NCBI RefSeq assembly: GCF_000719865.1
Contig: NZ_JOID01000010.1
Coordinates: forward strand, 62,001 to 126,000
Reading direction: 5' to 3'
Length of the DNA: 64,000 nucleotides
Origin: Streptomyces albus subsp. albus
GTDB taxonomy: Bacteria; Actinomycetota; Actinomycetes; Streptomycetales; Streptomycetaceae
Numbering within the stretch: position 1 is the stretch's first letter; every line of letters begins with the position of its first letter. Of the stretch, positions 40,716-49,218 are shown one piece after another. The translations under genes were made by a program, and so were the position numbers. The notes below the pieces were generated by a model, which did no database searches, had not been told where the DNA came from, and saw nothing but the letters and a program-made list of their open reading frames with translations.

Positions 40716-42181
40716 TCGGGCTGCGTCTGCACGTTGAGCTCGTACATCCGTACCCGCTCGGCGCCGGCGGTGCGGCGGTCGTCGACGCGCAGGACGTCGA
40801 AGCCCTTGGCGATGTCGTTCGAGTAGATGTGGCCGTTGTAGTAGTAGGCGGACCAGGAGCCGCCCAGGGTGAGGGTGTCGGCGGAGAGGGGACCGCGCTC
40901 GAAGTAGCCGATCTCCTTCGGCCGGGACGAGTCGGTGAACTCCCAGACCGAGACGCCGCCCTGGTACCAGGCCTGGACCATGATGTCCCGGCCCTTGACC
41001 GGTATCAGCGAGCCGTTGTGGGCCACGCAGTTCTCGGTGTCGGCCTGGTGGCGCGGGATCTTGAAGTAGTTGCGGAAGACCAGTTCCCGGTGGTGGCCCC
41101 TGCCCTTCAGGTCGTAGATGCCGTTGGCACCGCGGTCCGGCCCGACCTCCGCGTTGCAGGTCGCGGCGCCGCCGCCGCCCAGCTCGTCGGTGAACACGAC
41201 CTTGTCGCCGTCCTCACTGAAGGTCGCCGAGTGCCAGAAGGCGAAGTTGGTGTTGTCCCGCACCCGGTCGATCACCCTGGGCCGCGCCGGGTCGGAGATG
41301 TCCATCAGGATGCCGTCGCCCATGCAGGCCCCGGCGGCCAGCCGCCTCTTCGGGAAGGCCGTGATGTCGTGGCAGCCGGTGGTCTCGTAACTGCTGCCCT
41401 CGGAGCCGGAGTTGCCGCCGTCCGGGAAGAGGACCGGGAAGTCGACGACCGCCGACCGCTCCGGCGCCTTCCGCGGGACCTTGATCACCGAGATGCCGTC
41501 GTGCGGCGGCCGGCAGTCGGGGAAGTCCTCGCTCGGGGAGTAGGAGGAGACGTAGATGTACACACTGCGCTTCTCGGGCACCAGCGTGTGGGTGTGCGAG
41601 CCGCAGGCGGTCTCGACGGCGGCGACGTAGCGGGGGTTCCGCTTGTCGCTGATGTCGAAGATCTTCATGCCCTCCCAGGAGGACTTCTCGGCGGCGGACT
41701 GGGAGGTGCTGTTGCAGGAGTTGTCGCTGCGCGAGGAGTCGGTGGAGAGGAAGAGCAGGTTGCCGGAGACGGAGATGTCGTTCTGGCCGCCGGGGCAGAG
41801 GACCTGGCTCACGGTCTTGGGGGACCGCGGGTTGGAGATGTCGTAGACGGTGAAGCCGTCGTAGTTGCCGGCGAAGGCATAACGGCCCTGGAACGCCAGA
41901 TCCGTGTTCGGGCCGCCGAGGGCGCCCTTGCCGACACTGGCGAGATGCTTGATGTTCTTGCTGTGGACGATCTCGTCCACAGCCGGGATGTCGCCGTTCT
42001 CGATGGCCGCGCGGGTATCGCCCGCGAGCTCCTTCGACATCCGCTTCCCGTCGGGCGCGTCACCGGGGTCTGGTGTCGCGGCCGCGGGACCGGCGGCCAG
42101 GAACGAGGCGAGCAGCCCGAAGGCCGCCACCGCCACTCCCAGCCGTCTGCGCCGCACGCGGGATAGGTGCAACGACGCCAC
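40706..42181 (-). CDS. Secreted LVIVD-repeat beta-propeller protein
   Basis: 491 residues, GTG behind GGGAGG. Signal peptide at 1-36 (RRRRLGVAVAAFGLLASFLA, cleavage after AAA). The mature part has LVIVD-type propeller repeats (GFTVYDISNPRSPKTV, GMKIFDISDKRNPRYVAA, GILMDISDPARPRVIDRVRD, and a closing repeat with GGVSVWEFTDSSRPKEIGYF). His-rich CGSHTHT and several Cys pairs may bind metal or form disulfides. Extracellular function unknown. Divergent from a DUF305 lipoprotein gene with shared palindromes. Confidence 0.88.
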   Translation of the reverse strand: MASLHLSRVRRRRLGVAVAAFGLLASFLAAGPAAATPDPGDAPDGKRMSKELAGDTRAAIENGDIPAVDEIVHSKNIKHLASVGKGALGGPNTDLAFQGRYAFAGNYDGFTVYDISNPRSPKTVSQVLCPGGQNDISVSGNLLFLSTDSSRSDNSCNSTSQSAAEKSSWEGMKIFDISDKRNPRYVAAVETACGSHTHTLVPEKRSVYIYVSSYSPSEDFPDCRPPHDGISVIKVPRKAPERSAVVDFPVLFPDGGNSGSEGSSYETTGCHDITAFPKRRLAAGACMGDGILMDISDPARPRVIDRVRDNTNFAFWHSATFSEDGDKVVFTDELGGGGAATCNAEVGPDRGANGIYDLKGRGHHRELVFRNYFKIPRHQADTENCVAHNGSLIPVKGRDIMVQAWYQGGVSVWEFTDSSRPKEIGYFERGPLSADTLTLGGSWSAYYYNGHIYSNDIAKGFDVLRVDDRRTAGAERVRMYELNVQTQPDYR

Positions 42182-42198
42182 TGAAACCTCCCTCGTCT

Positions 42199-42218
42199 AC
42201 CGTTCGATGGCGAACGGT
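42199..42218. promoter_or_regulatory. Inverted repeat in the LVIVD leader
   Basis: ACCGTTCG-ATGG-CGAACGGT, perfect 8-bp arms, 18 bp before the LVIVD start codon. Operator or 5' hairpin. Confidence 0.4.
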
Positions 42219-42240
42219 GTGTCAACTCCGCAGTATCGCT

Positions 42241-42288
42241 GGTTACATGTACATCTCAACAGGGACTAACGAAGATGTGTTCGTAACC
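42241..42288. promoter_or_regulatory. Large dyad between LVIVD and DUF305 genes
   Basis: GGTTACATGTACATCT (42241-42256) and AGATGTGTTCGTAACC (42273-42288) are inverted half-sites that match at both ends (GGTTAC/GTAACC and ACATCT/AGATGT). They lie midway between the two divergent genes, in a place to control both. Confidence 0.45.
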
Positions 42289-42320
42289 GGTATGCGCTCC
42301 GATCCGACCCTGGAGGTCCC

Positions 42321-42992
42321 GTGTCCCACCGCCGGATGACGGGCCGTGCCCGCTCGCTGCTGCTCGCATGCACCGCGACGGCCGCGGTCCTGGCCCTCTC
42401 GGCCTGCGAGGCGGACGGCCCCGCCCCGGCGAAGGCGGACGGCGGGCCCTCCGTGGTGGCGCCGGGCAAACCGGGCGAGGCGGCCGAGACCCTCTCGGCG
42501 GACGAGGCCAGGAAGGCCGGCCGCAAGGACTCCGATCCCAACGCGGCCGATGTGCGCTTCGTGCGGATGATGATCGTCCACCACCGGCAGGCCCTGGACA
42601 TGGCCGCGCTCGCGAAGGAACACGCGGACTCGGGGAGCGTCCGGCGGATCGCGCGGCGTATCGCGGCGGCGCAGGGCCCCGAGATCGGGGCCCTGGAGGG
42701 CTGGCTCGACCGGCGGGGCGAGCCGAGCGAGGAGAAGGAGGGGCACGGACACGGGCACGAGCACGCCTCGATGCCCGGCATGGCCACCGAGGCGGAGCTC
42801 GACCGGCTCGCCGCGGCCCGCGGTCACGCCTTCGACGAACTCTTCGTCAAGCTGATGATCACCCACCATCAGGGCGCGGTGACCATGGCCACCGAAGTCC
42901 TCAAGGAGGGGAACGACGTGCTGGTGGAGGAGATGGCCACCGACATGAGCGTCCAGCAGACCGCCGAGATCAGCCGGATGCGGGAGCTGTGA
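42321..42992 (+). CDS. DUF305 (ferritin-like) lipoprotein
   Basis: 223 residues, GTG behind GGAGG. Lipobox LALSAC puts the lipidated Cys at residue 29. Two DUF305 halves follow: RFVRMMIVHHRQALDMAALA (about 78-97) and ELFVKLMITHHQGAVTMATE, the paired HH-containing helices of the family. A His-rich linker EGHGHGHEHASMPGM lies between them. Extracytoplasmic, anchored to the membrane; metal (often copper) binding is suspected for the family. Divergent from the LVIVD gene. Confidence 0.9.
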   Translation: MSHRRMTGRARSLLLACTATAAVLALSACEADGPAPAKADGGPSVVAPGKPGEAAETLSADEARKAGRKDSDPNAADVRFVRMMIVHHRQALDMAALAKEHADSGSVRRIARRIAAAQGPEIGALEGWLDRRGEPSEEKEGHGHGHEHASMPGMATEAELDRLAAARGHAFDELFVKLMITHHQGAVTMATEVLKEGNDVLVEEMATDMSVQQTAEISRMREL

Positions 42993-43028
42993 CGCCCTGA
43001 CGGCCGGGCTCCGTTTCGCCGTGGGCCC

Positions 43029-43379
43029 TTACCCCTCGCGCAGCCGGTCCGCCTGGAGCGCGGCGGCCCGCAGCAGGCTGTCGAGCAGGCCCGGGAAGAG
43101 CGCGTCGAGGTCGTCGCGGCGGAGGCCGTTCAGCTTGGCCGTCCCCCGGTAGCACTGGTTGATCACGCCGCTCTCGCGCAGCACCCGGAAGTGGTGCGTG
43201 GTTGTGGACTTGCTGACCGGGAGGTCGAAGAGCGAGCAGGACAGCTCCTCCTCGGCGGCGGCGAGACTCCGGACGATCCGCAGCCGCATCGGGTCGGAGA
43301 GGGCGTGCAGCACGCCTTCGAGCCGGATCGCGTCCCGCGGCGGGTGGTCCAGGGCGCGGCTCGGGGTCGGGGTGGTCAC
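43029..43379 (-). CDS. ArsR-family transcriptional regulator
   Basis: 116 residues, GTG behind GAGGAG. Winged helix: LEGVLHALSDPMRLRIVRSL, LPVSKSTTTHHFRVLRESGV (recognition helix), INQCYRGTAKLNGLRRDDLD. It lacks the classical CxC metal site, with only two Cys (residues 48 and 76), so the signal may be an electrophile or redox change. Divergent from an old-yellow-enzyme gene; two identical dyads lie between them. Confidence 0.9.
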   Translation of the reverse strand: MTTPTPSRALDHPPRDAIRLEGVLHALSDPMRLRIVRSLAAAEEELSCSLFDLPVSKSTTTHHFRVLRESGVINQCYRGTAKLNGLRRDDLDALFPGLLDSLLRAAALQADRLREG

Positions 43380-43412
43380 GTTCGGCTCCTCGGGACGGCG
43401 GCTCCCTCATTG

Positions 43413-43428
43413 TACGAAGACTCTCGTA
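43413..43428. promoter_or_regulatory. ArsR operator, site 1
   Basis: TACGA-AGACTC-TCGTA, just upstream of the -35 of the flavin oxidoreductase promoter. Confidence 0.65.
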
Positions 43429-43430
43429 GT

Positions 43431-43459
43431 TTGACACTTCCCGTACTACGATGCCTATC
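43431..43459 (+). promoter_or_regulatory. Promoter of the flavin oxidoreductase gene
   Basis: TTGACA (43431-43436), 17-nt spacer, CCTATC (43454-43459). It is bracketed by operator sites 1 and 2, and site 2 overlaps the -10. Confidence 0.55.
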
Positions 43460-43462
43460 GTA
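43447..43462. promoter_or_regulatory. ArsR operator, site 2
   Basis: TACGA-TGCCTA-TCGTA, same half-sites and spacing as site 1, centres 34 bp apart, overlapping the -10 element. Confidence 0.65.
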
Positions 43463-43500
43463 CGAGCTGTTCCGACCGCCGATCCCACCGGGAGTCCGCC

Positions 43501-44598
43501 GTGAGCCGTTTGTTCACCCCTGTCACCCTGCGCTCGCTGACCGTCCCCAACCGCCTCTGGATGACACCGATGTGCCAGTACTCCGCGGCGCACACCGGAC
43601 CGGACGCGGGAGTGCCGGGTGACTGGCACACCACGCACTACGCCTCGCGCGCCGTGGGCGGTACCGGCCTGATCCTGGTCGAGGCCACGGCCGTCAGCCC
43701 GGAGGGCCGGATCAGCCCCGGGGACCTCGGCCTCTGGAACGACCGCCAGGCCGAGGCGTTCCGCCGTATCACCGGTCTCCTGGAGGACCAGGGCACGGTC
43801 CCCGGCATCCAGCTCGCCCACGCCGGGCGCAAGGCGTCGACCGCCCTGCCCTGGGAGGGCGGCGCCCCGCTCACCGCCGGCGAGGGCGGCTGGCGGCCTC
43901 TCGGGCCGAGCCCGCTGCCGTTCGACGAGGGGCATCCGGTGCCCGCCGAACTGTCGGTCCGGCAGATCGACGAGGTGGTACGGCAGTTCGCCGACGCCGC
44001 GCGGCGCGCGCTGGCCGCCGGCTTCCGGGTGGTCGAGGTGCACGGGGCGCACGGCTACCTCATCGGGGAGTTCCTGTCGCCGCACAGCAACCGGCGCACC
44101 GACGCCTACGGCGGTTCCTACGAGAACCGCAGCCGGCTGGCGCTGCGGGTGGTGGACGCGGTGCGCGAGGTGTGGCCGGACGACCTGCCCGTCCTGTTCC
44201 GCGCCTCGGCGACGGACTGGCTGGCGGAGAACGGGGCGGACGAGCGGGCGGGCTGGACGGTGGACGACACCGTGCGGCTGGCCGCCGACCTCCACGCGCA
44301 CGGGGTGGATCTCCTGGACGTCTCCAGCGGGGGCAACGTGCCCGGGCTGCGCATCCCGACGGGCCCCGGCTACCAGGTGCCCTTCGCCGAGCGGGTCCGG
44401 AGCGCGACCGGGATGCCGGTCGGGGCGGTCGGCGAGATCACCGGTGCGTGGCAGGCGGAGGAGATCCTCGCCGCCGGCCGGGCCGACGTGGTGCTGCTCG
44501 GCCGGGAGCTGCTGCGCGACCCGTACTTCGCGCGCCGCGCCGCGCGGGAGCTGGGCGCCCCGGTGCCCGTTCCCGTTCCGTACCTGCGGGCAGGCTGA
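43501..44598 (+). CDS. Old yellow enzyme family NADH:flavin oxidoreductase (YqjM-like)
   Basis: 365 residues, GTG start. FMN barrel of the thermophilic-like/YqjM branch: TPMCQYSA carries the redox-modulating Cys, LAHAGRKAS, catalytic His pair region VVEVHGAHGYLIGEFLSPHS, NRRTDAYGGSYENRSRLALR, and the phosphate loop VGAVGEITGAWQAEEILAAG with LLGRELLRDPYF. It reduces activated C=C bonds of enones or other electrophiles. Controlled, by context, by the divergent ArsR protein. Confidence 0.92.
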   Translation: MSRLFTPVTLRSLTVPNRLWMTPMCQYSAAHTGPDAGVPGDWHTTHYASRAVGGTGLILVEATAVSPEGRISPGDLGLWNDRQAEAFRRITGLLEDQGTVPGIQLAHAGRKASTALPWEGGAPLTAGEGGWRPLGPSPLPFDEGHPVPAELSVRQIDEVVRQFADAARRALAAGFRVVEVHGAHGYLIGEFLSPHSNRRTDAYGGSYENRSRLALRVVDAVREVWPDDLPVLFRASATDWLAENGADERAGWTVDDTVRLAADLHAHGVDLLDVSSGGNVPGLRIPTGPGYQVPFAERVRSATGMPVGAVGEITGAWQAEEILAAGRADVVLLGRELLRDPYFARRAARELGAPVPVPVPYLRAG

Positions 44599-44688
44599 CC
44601 TGGTACGGCGCCGTGGCGGAACGCCGTTGTCAGTGGGCCGGTGCAGACTGTGACCCACGCAACACGACCACGTTCCGGAGGTGCCGTG

Positions 44689-45795
44689 ATGACCGATGTC
44701 CTGCTCGCCGTGGGGACCCGCAAAGGACTCTTCCTCGCCCGGCGGCGCGGTTCCGCCGGCGGGAAGTCCGGGGCGTGGGAGTTCGACGGCCCGCACTTCA
44801 ACGCGCAGGCGGTCTACTCCGTCGGGATCGCCCCGCGGCCCGGCGGCACCCCCCGGCTGCTGGTCGGCGGGGACAGCTCGCACTGGGGCCCGTCCGTCTT
44901 CCACTCCGACGACCTCGGCGCCACCTGGCAGGAGCCCAAGCGCCCGGCCGTCCGCTTCCCGGAGGACACCGGCGCCTCCCTGGAGCGGGTCTGGCAGCTG
45001 CAGCCGGCCGGCCCGGGCGAGCCCGGCGTGGTCTACGCGGGCACCGAGCCGGCCGCGCTCTTCCGCTCGGAGGACGGCGGCGAGACCTTTGAACTGGTCC
45101 GGCCGCTGTGGGAGCACCCCACGCGCGGCCGGTGGGCTCCGGGCGGCGGCGGTGAGGCCGTGCACACGGTCCTCGCCGACCCGCGTGACCCGCGGGCGGT
45201 GACGGTCGCGGTGTCCGCCGCGGGCGTGTTCCGGACCCTGGACGGCGGCGCGAGCTGGGTGCCGTCGAACACCGGGATCTCGGCCGTCTTCATGCCCGAC
45301 CCCTACCCGGAGTTCGGGCAGTGCGTCCACAAGATCGCCCGTGATGCCGCCGATCCGGACCGGCTCTACCTGCAGAACCACTGGGGCGTCTACCGCAGTG
45401 ACGACGCCGGGGCCCGGTGGACGTCCATCGGCGACTCCCTGCCCTCGGACTTCGGCTTCCCCGTCGTCGCGCACCCGCGCCGGGGCGGCGTCGCCTACGT
45501 CTTCCCGCTCAACGCCGACGCGGACCGGGTGCCGGCGGGGCGGCGCTGCCGGGTCTTCCGCACGGAGGACGCGGGCGGGAGCTGGCAGCCGCTCGGCACG
45601 GGCCTGCCCGAGGCCGCGCACTACGGCCCCGTCCTGCGGGACGCGATGTGGACCGACGACGCCGATCCGGCCGGGATCTACTTCGGCAACCGCAACGGCG
45701 AGCTGTTCGCGAGCGCCGACGAGGGCGAGAGCTGGCGCCAACTGGCCTCCCATCTCCCGGATGTGCTCTGTGTGCGGGCCGCGGTGATGGGCTGA
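44689..45795 (+). CDS. BNR-repeat beta-propeller (sialidase-like fold) protein
   Basis: 368 residues, ATG with CGGAGG. It contains repeated Asp-box type motifs (SDDLGATWQEP, SEDGGETFELV, TLDGGASWVPS, SDDAGARWTSI, TEDAGGSWQPL, SADEGESWRQL), about six blades. No signal peptide. Family members are annotated as exo-alpha-sialidase-like or glycosyl hydrolases, but no sialidase Arg triad is evident, so enzymatic activity is doubtful. Followed by ung 57 bp later. Confidence 0.85.
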   Translation: MTDVLLAVGTRKGLFLARRRGSAGGKSGAWEFDGPHFNAQAVYSVGIAPRPGGTPRLLVGGDSSHWGPSVFHSDDLGATWQEPKRPAVRFPEDTGASLERVWQLQPAGPGEPGVVYAGTEPAALFRSEDGGETFELVRPLWEHPTRGRWAPGGGGEAVHTVLADPRDPRAVTVAVSAAGVFRTLDGGASWVPSNTGISAVFMPDPYPEFGQCVHKIARDAADPDRLYLQNHWGVYRSDDAGARWTSIGDSLPSDFGFPVVAHPRRGGVAYVFPLNADADRVPAGRRCRVFRTEDAGGSWQPLGTGLPEAAHYGPVLRDAMWTDDADPAGIYFGNRNGELFASADEGESWRQLASHLPDVLCVRAAVMG

Positions 45796-45852
45796 GCCGG
45801 GTTGCCGGGACCGCCGACGAGCGCGTGTGGGGAACCAGTACAGTGACCGTCC

Positions 45853-46530
45853 GTGGCTGCACGACCGTTGAACGAAATCGTCGAACCGGGCTGGGCCAAG
45901 GCGCTCGATCCGGTCGCCGGGCAGATCGCCGCGATGGGGGACTTCCTCCGCGCCGAGATCGCCGCCGGGCGCACCTATCTGCCCGCCGGGCCGAATGTGC
46001 TGCGGGCCTTCCAGCAGCCCTTCGACGAGGTACGGGTCCTGATCGTGGGTCAGGACCCGTATCCCGCGCCCGGACACGCCGTGGGGCTGAGCTTCTCCGT
46101 GGCACCCGAGGTCCGGCCGCTCCCCGGCAGTCTGGAGAACATCTTCCGGGAGCTGCAGAGCGACCTCGGGGTGCCGCGGCCCTCCAACGGCGATCTGACC
46201 CCCTGGACCCGGCAGGGCGTGCTGCTGCTGAACCGCGCGCTCACCACCGCCCCGCGCAAACCGGCCGCACACCGCGGCAAGGGCTGGGAAGCCGTCACCG
46301 AACAGGCCATCCGGGCCCTCGCCGAACGGGGCCGCCCGCTGGTGGCCATCCTGTGGGGGCGGGACGCACGGAACGTGCGCCCGCTGCTCGGCCCGCTTCC
46401 GGCGGTGGAGTCCGCGCACCCCTCCCCCATGTCCGCCGACCGCGGGTTCTTCGGCTCCCGCCCGTTCAGCCGCGCCAACGACCTCCTCGTGCGGCAGGGC
46501 GGCCAACCGGTCGACTGGCGCCTGCCCTGA
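45853..46530 (+). CDS. ung: Uracil-DNA glycosylase, family 1
   Basis: 225 residues, GTG start. Catalytic water-activating Asp in [20 protein letters not shown] (about 65-84), uracil-stacking GLSFS, Asn in LLLNRALTT, and the leucine/His loop [20 protein letters not shown] near 195. It removes uracil from DNA. Ends before a 22-bp palindrome at 46599. Confidence 0.95.
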   Translation: MAARPLNEIVEPGWAKALDPVAGQIAAMGDFLRAEIAAGRTYLPAGPNVLRAFQQPFDEVRVLIVGQDPYPAPGHAVGLSFSVAPEVRPLPGSLENIFRELQSDLGVPRPSNGDLTPWTRQGVLLLNRALTTAPRKPAAHRGKGWEAVTEQAIRALAERGRPLVAILWGRDARNVRPLLGPLPAVESAHPSPMSADRGFFGSRPFSRANDLLVRQGGQPVDWRLP

Positions 46531-46598
46531 TGCTCCGCGCGGGGGCGGCGGGCCCGCTCCCGCGCACGGCGCGGCGGCAGGAACGCCCGCCGCGCGTA

Positions 46599-46620
46599 CG
46601 GAGGCCGGTACCGGCCTCCG
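46599..46620. terminator. 22-bp perfect palindrome downstream of ung
   Basis: Symmetric about GGTACC at its centre with CGGAGG/CCTCCG ends, 69 nt past the ung stop. Folds as a loop-less hairpin; terminator or operator. Nothing else seen in the 295-bp gap except the ribosome site of the next gene. Confidence 0.45.
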
Positions 46621-46825
46621 GCGCCCGGCCGGGCCGTAGTGCTCCGGACGGGCCCCCGGCGTGGTCGGCGCCCGTCCCGCCCCGCCCGCCGCACCGTCCC
46701 GGCCCCCGCCGCGTACGGTGGCCCGCTCCCCCTCCCCTGCGCCCGCTCCGGTCCGGGGGCCCGCCGCGCCCGTCGGCGGAAGCCCCCGGTGCCGCCGTGC
46801 CGGCCGGCAGGGAAGGGAGCGGGGC

Positions 46826-47986
46826 GTGAGCGGGCCGCGGGAGGCCACCGGGCTCTCCGGCGCCCCGGGCCGCGCGGCAGGCCCCCCGCGGCCCGGTGAG
46901 GGGGACGCCCGCGGGGGTGCGCGCGGCTGGGTGATCGGGGTCGACTCCGGCGGTTCCGGGCTGCGGGTGGCCCTGGCCCGCGCGGAGGACGGCGGGCAGG
47001 TCGGGGACGCGATCCGGGCCGCGCCCGTGCGGACCGGCCCCGGGGGCATCGACGCCGGGCATCTGCTCGCCCATCTGCTGCCCGCCGTCAGGGAGTTGCT
47101 GTCCCGGGCCGGTGCCGGCCGGGCCGGGCGGCGGCCCGGAGAACCGGGGGCCGTGGCCGCGATGGCGGTGGGTGCGGCCGGAATGGCCACCCTGGGCGAT
47201 GAGCTGCGGGCCCGGCTGCCGGAGGTGCTGGCCGCCGAACTCGGCATCCGCCGGCTGGCGCTGGCGGCCGACGCCGTCACCGCCTACGCCGGCGCCCTCG
47301 GTCAGCGGACGGGCGCGGTCGTCGCGGCGGGCACCGGCGTGATCGCCCTCGGGGCGGAGCTGGAACCGCCCCCGGAGGCCGCCCCGGCGTCCGGCCCCGC
47401 CGCGAACGCGCCGGTGCCGGGCGGGCGTTGGCGGCGGGCCGACGGCTGGGGTCATCTGCTGGGCGACTGCGGTGGCGGGGCCTGGATCGGCCGGGCGGGC
47501 CTGGAGGCGGCCCTGCGCGCCCACGACGGGCGCCGGGGCGGCTCGCCCGCGCTGCTGGCCCGGCTGGAGGCCGTCTTCGGCCCGGCCGCCGGGCTCCCCG
47601 CCCTGCTCTATCCCCGGACGGACCGTGCCGCCGTCCTCGGCTCGTTCGCGCCCGAGGTCGCCGCCTGCGCCGGGACGGACCCGGTGGCGGCCGGCATCCT
47701 GCGGGACGCCGCCCGCGCCATCGCGGAAACCGCGGCCGCCGCCTGCCCGCCCGCCACCGGCTGCCCGGTGGCGTTCACCGGCGGCCTCCTCGGGCTCGGC
47801 CCGCCCCTGCTGGAGCCGCTCCGGGCGGAGTTGTCCCGGCTCGCGCCGCGGGCCCGCCCGGTGGACGCCGAGGGCGGCCCGCTCGACGGCGCTCTCCGGA
47901 TCGCCGGCGCGCTCGCCGTCGGCGGCCTGCGGCTTCCCGTCGACGGCGACCTGCTCGATCTCCGTCCGCGACCGCCCGCACTGTGA
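46826..47986 (+). CDS. BadF/BadG/BcrA-family ATPase, N-acetylglucosamine kinase-like
   Basis: 386 residues, GTG with GGGAG. After a 30-residue low-complexity start comes the actin-fold ATPase: phosphate-1 WVIGVDSGGSGLRVALA, LALAADAVTAYAGAL, phosphate-2 AVVAAGTGVIALG, adenosine motif FTGGLLGLGPPLLEPLRAEL. GWGHLLGDCGGGAWIG matches the sugar-binding GDEGSG block with a Cys change. Probably a sugar (GlcNAc-type) kinase. Confidence 0.85.
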   Translation: MSGPREATGLSGAPGRAAGPPRPGEGDARGGARGWVIGVDSGGSGLRVALARAEDGGQVGDAIRAAPVRTGPGGIDAGHLLAHLLPAVRELLSRAGAGRAGRRPGEPGAVAAMAVGAAGMATLGDELRARLPEVLAAELGIRRLALAADAVTAYAGALGQRTGAVVAAGTGVIALGAELEPPPEAAPASGPAANAPVPGGRWRRADGWGHLLGDCGGGAWIGRAGLEAALRAHDGRRGGSPALLARLEAVFGPAAGLPALLYPRTDRAAVLGSFAPEVAACAGTDPVAAGILRDAARAIAETAAAACPPATGCPVAFTGGLLGLGPPLLEPLRAELSRLAPRARPVDAEGGPLDGALRIAGALAVGGLRLPVDGDLLDLRPRPPAL

Positions 47987-47990
47987 GCAT

Positions 47991-48003
47991 TTACCTCTGG
48001 TAA
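47991..48003. promoter_or_regulatory. Inverted repeat upstream of the CbiX-like gene
   Basis: TTACC-TCT-GGTAA, 93 bp before the CbiX-like start codon and 5 bp after the kinase stop. Candidate operator. Confidence 0.35.
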
Positions 48004-48033
48004 CCCAACAATGCGCCGGACGAAAGCGGACGA

Positions 48034-48053
48034 AGGGTGCGCAGCCGCACCCT
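48034..48053 (+). terminator. Hairpin after the kinase gene
   Basis: AGGGTGCG-CAGC-CGCACCCT, 8-bp stem, 48 nt past the kinase stop and 43 nt before the next start codon. Confidence 0.5.
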
Positions 48054-48095
48054 CCCCGAACACCAAAGCCCTCCAAAGGGTTAACATGCGGCGCC

Positions 48096-49040
48096 ATGAG
48101 CACCCCCACAGGGCCCGCACCCGGCCTGCCCGTACGAATGCCGCGTCCCCGCCAGCCCGGTCGGCACCGGAAACCGGAGCCGCTGGCGGCGCCCGAGGGT
48201 GCCCCCGCGCTGGTGCTGGCGGTGCCCGGCACGCCCGACGCGGCCTCCCGCAGCCTCGCGGAAGAGGTCGTCAGCATCGCCCGGTCCGAACTGCCGGGCC
48301 TGCACGCCTACATCGGATACGTCGACGGCGGGGACGACGAGTTCCCCGCACTGTCGGCCGTGCTCACCCGGGCCGCGGCCGACCGTGCCGCCCGGCTCGC
48401 CCGCGCCACCGAGGCGGCCGAGGCCGCCGGGGCGGAGGCCGGACGGGCTCCGGTCCTCGGTGAGGACGCCCCCGACGCCGTCGTGGTGCCGCTGCTCGCG
48501 GGCCCCGACAGCGCGCTGACCCGGCGCATCCGGCAGGCCGTGATGGACAGCCGGACGTCCGCCGAGCTGACCGAGGCCCTCGGCCCGCACCCGCTCCTGG
48601 CGGAGGCCCTGCACGTGCGGCTTTCGGAGGCCGGGCTCGCCCGCGCCGACCGGGCACGGCTGTTCACCGTCGCCACGGCCGCCGACGGCATCATCCTCGC
48701 CACCGTCGGCGGTGAGGACGCCGTACAGGCGGCCGGCATCACCGGCATGCTCCTCGCCGCCCGTCTCGCGGTCCCGGTGCTCGCCGCCGCGCTGGACGTC
48801 GAGGGTTCCATCGCGAAGGCCGCCGAGGAGCTGCGGGGCGCCGGGGCGGCACAGCTCGCGCTGGCGCCGTACCTGATCGGGCCCGAGCTCCCCGAAGGGC
48901 TGCTGGAGGCGGCCGCCGCCGAGGCGGGCTGCGCCTCGGGCGAGTCGCTGGGCGCCTATCCGGCGATCGGCAAGCTGGTGCTCTCGCAGTACGCGGCGGT
49001 CCTGGGCATCACACCGCAGCAGGCGCAGCCCTTGCGCTGA
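48096..49040 (+). CDS. CbiX-like (sirohydrochlorin chelatase family) protein
   Basis: 314 residues, ATG start. Two CbiX-type half-domains: ALVLAVPGTPDAASRSLAEE with DAVVVPLLAGPDSALTRRIR, then LFTVATAADGIILATVGGED and AAGAAQLALAPYLIGPELPE. The metal-binding His residues expected in an active chelatase (HGS and a second His) are not where they should be: the first motif reads VPGTPD. It may be a non-catalytic member. No siroheme or cobalamin genes are nearby. Confidence 0.75.
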   Translation: MSTPTGPAPGLPVRMPRPRQPGRHRKPEPLAAPEGAPALVLAVPGTPDAASRSLAEEVVSIARSELPGLHAYIGYVDGGDDEFPALSAVLTRAAADRAARLARATEAAEAAGAEAGRAPVLGEDAPDAVVVPLLAGPDSALTRRIRQAVMDSRTSAELTEALGPHPLLAEALHVRLSEAGLARADRARLFTVATAADGIILATVGGEDAVQAAGITGMLLAARLAVPVLAAALDVEGSIAKAAEELRGAGAAQLALAPYLIGPELPEGLLEAAAAEAGCASGESLGAYPAIGKLVLSQYAAVLGITPQQAQPLR

Positions 49041-49178
49041 CCATCCGGGACACCGGGCGCCCCCACGCGGGCGGCGTCCCGGTCCCCGCACTCCGAGGGG
49101 CGGCGGCCGTACGACGGCCCCGCCCTTCTCCGTATTCGACGGCGCCGTGCGCCCTCCCGTGCCGAGCGCCTCACCACA

Positions 49179-49200
49179 GCCGCCCCGGGCCCGGGGCGGC
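49179..49200. terminator. 22-bp perfect palindrome between convergent CbiX-like and FUSC genes
   Basis: GCCGCCCCGGG followed by its exact complement, 18 bp before the FUSC stop at 49219. Likely shared terminator. Confidence 0.6.
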
Positions 49201-49218
49201 GCCCCGGGTCTCAGCGGC

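Noticed and set aside
42970..47280. A 1436-codon open frame on the minus strand
   Set aside because: It is antisense to five well-supported genes (ArsR excepted), has no ribosome site, and has the Arg/Gly/Pro-rich make-up of shadow frames in very GC-rich DNA.
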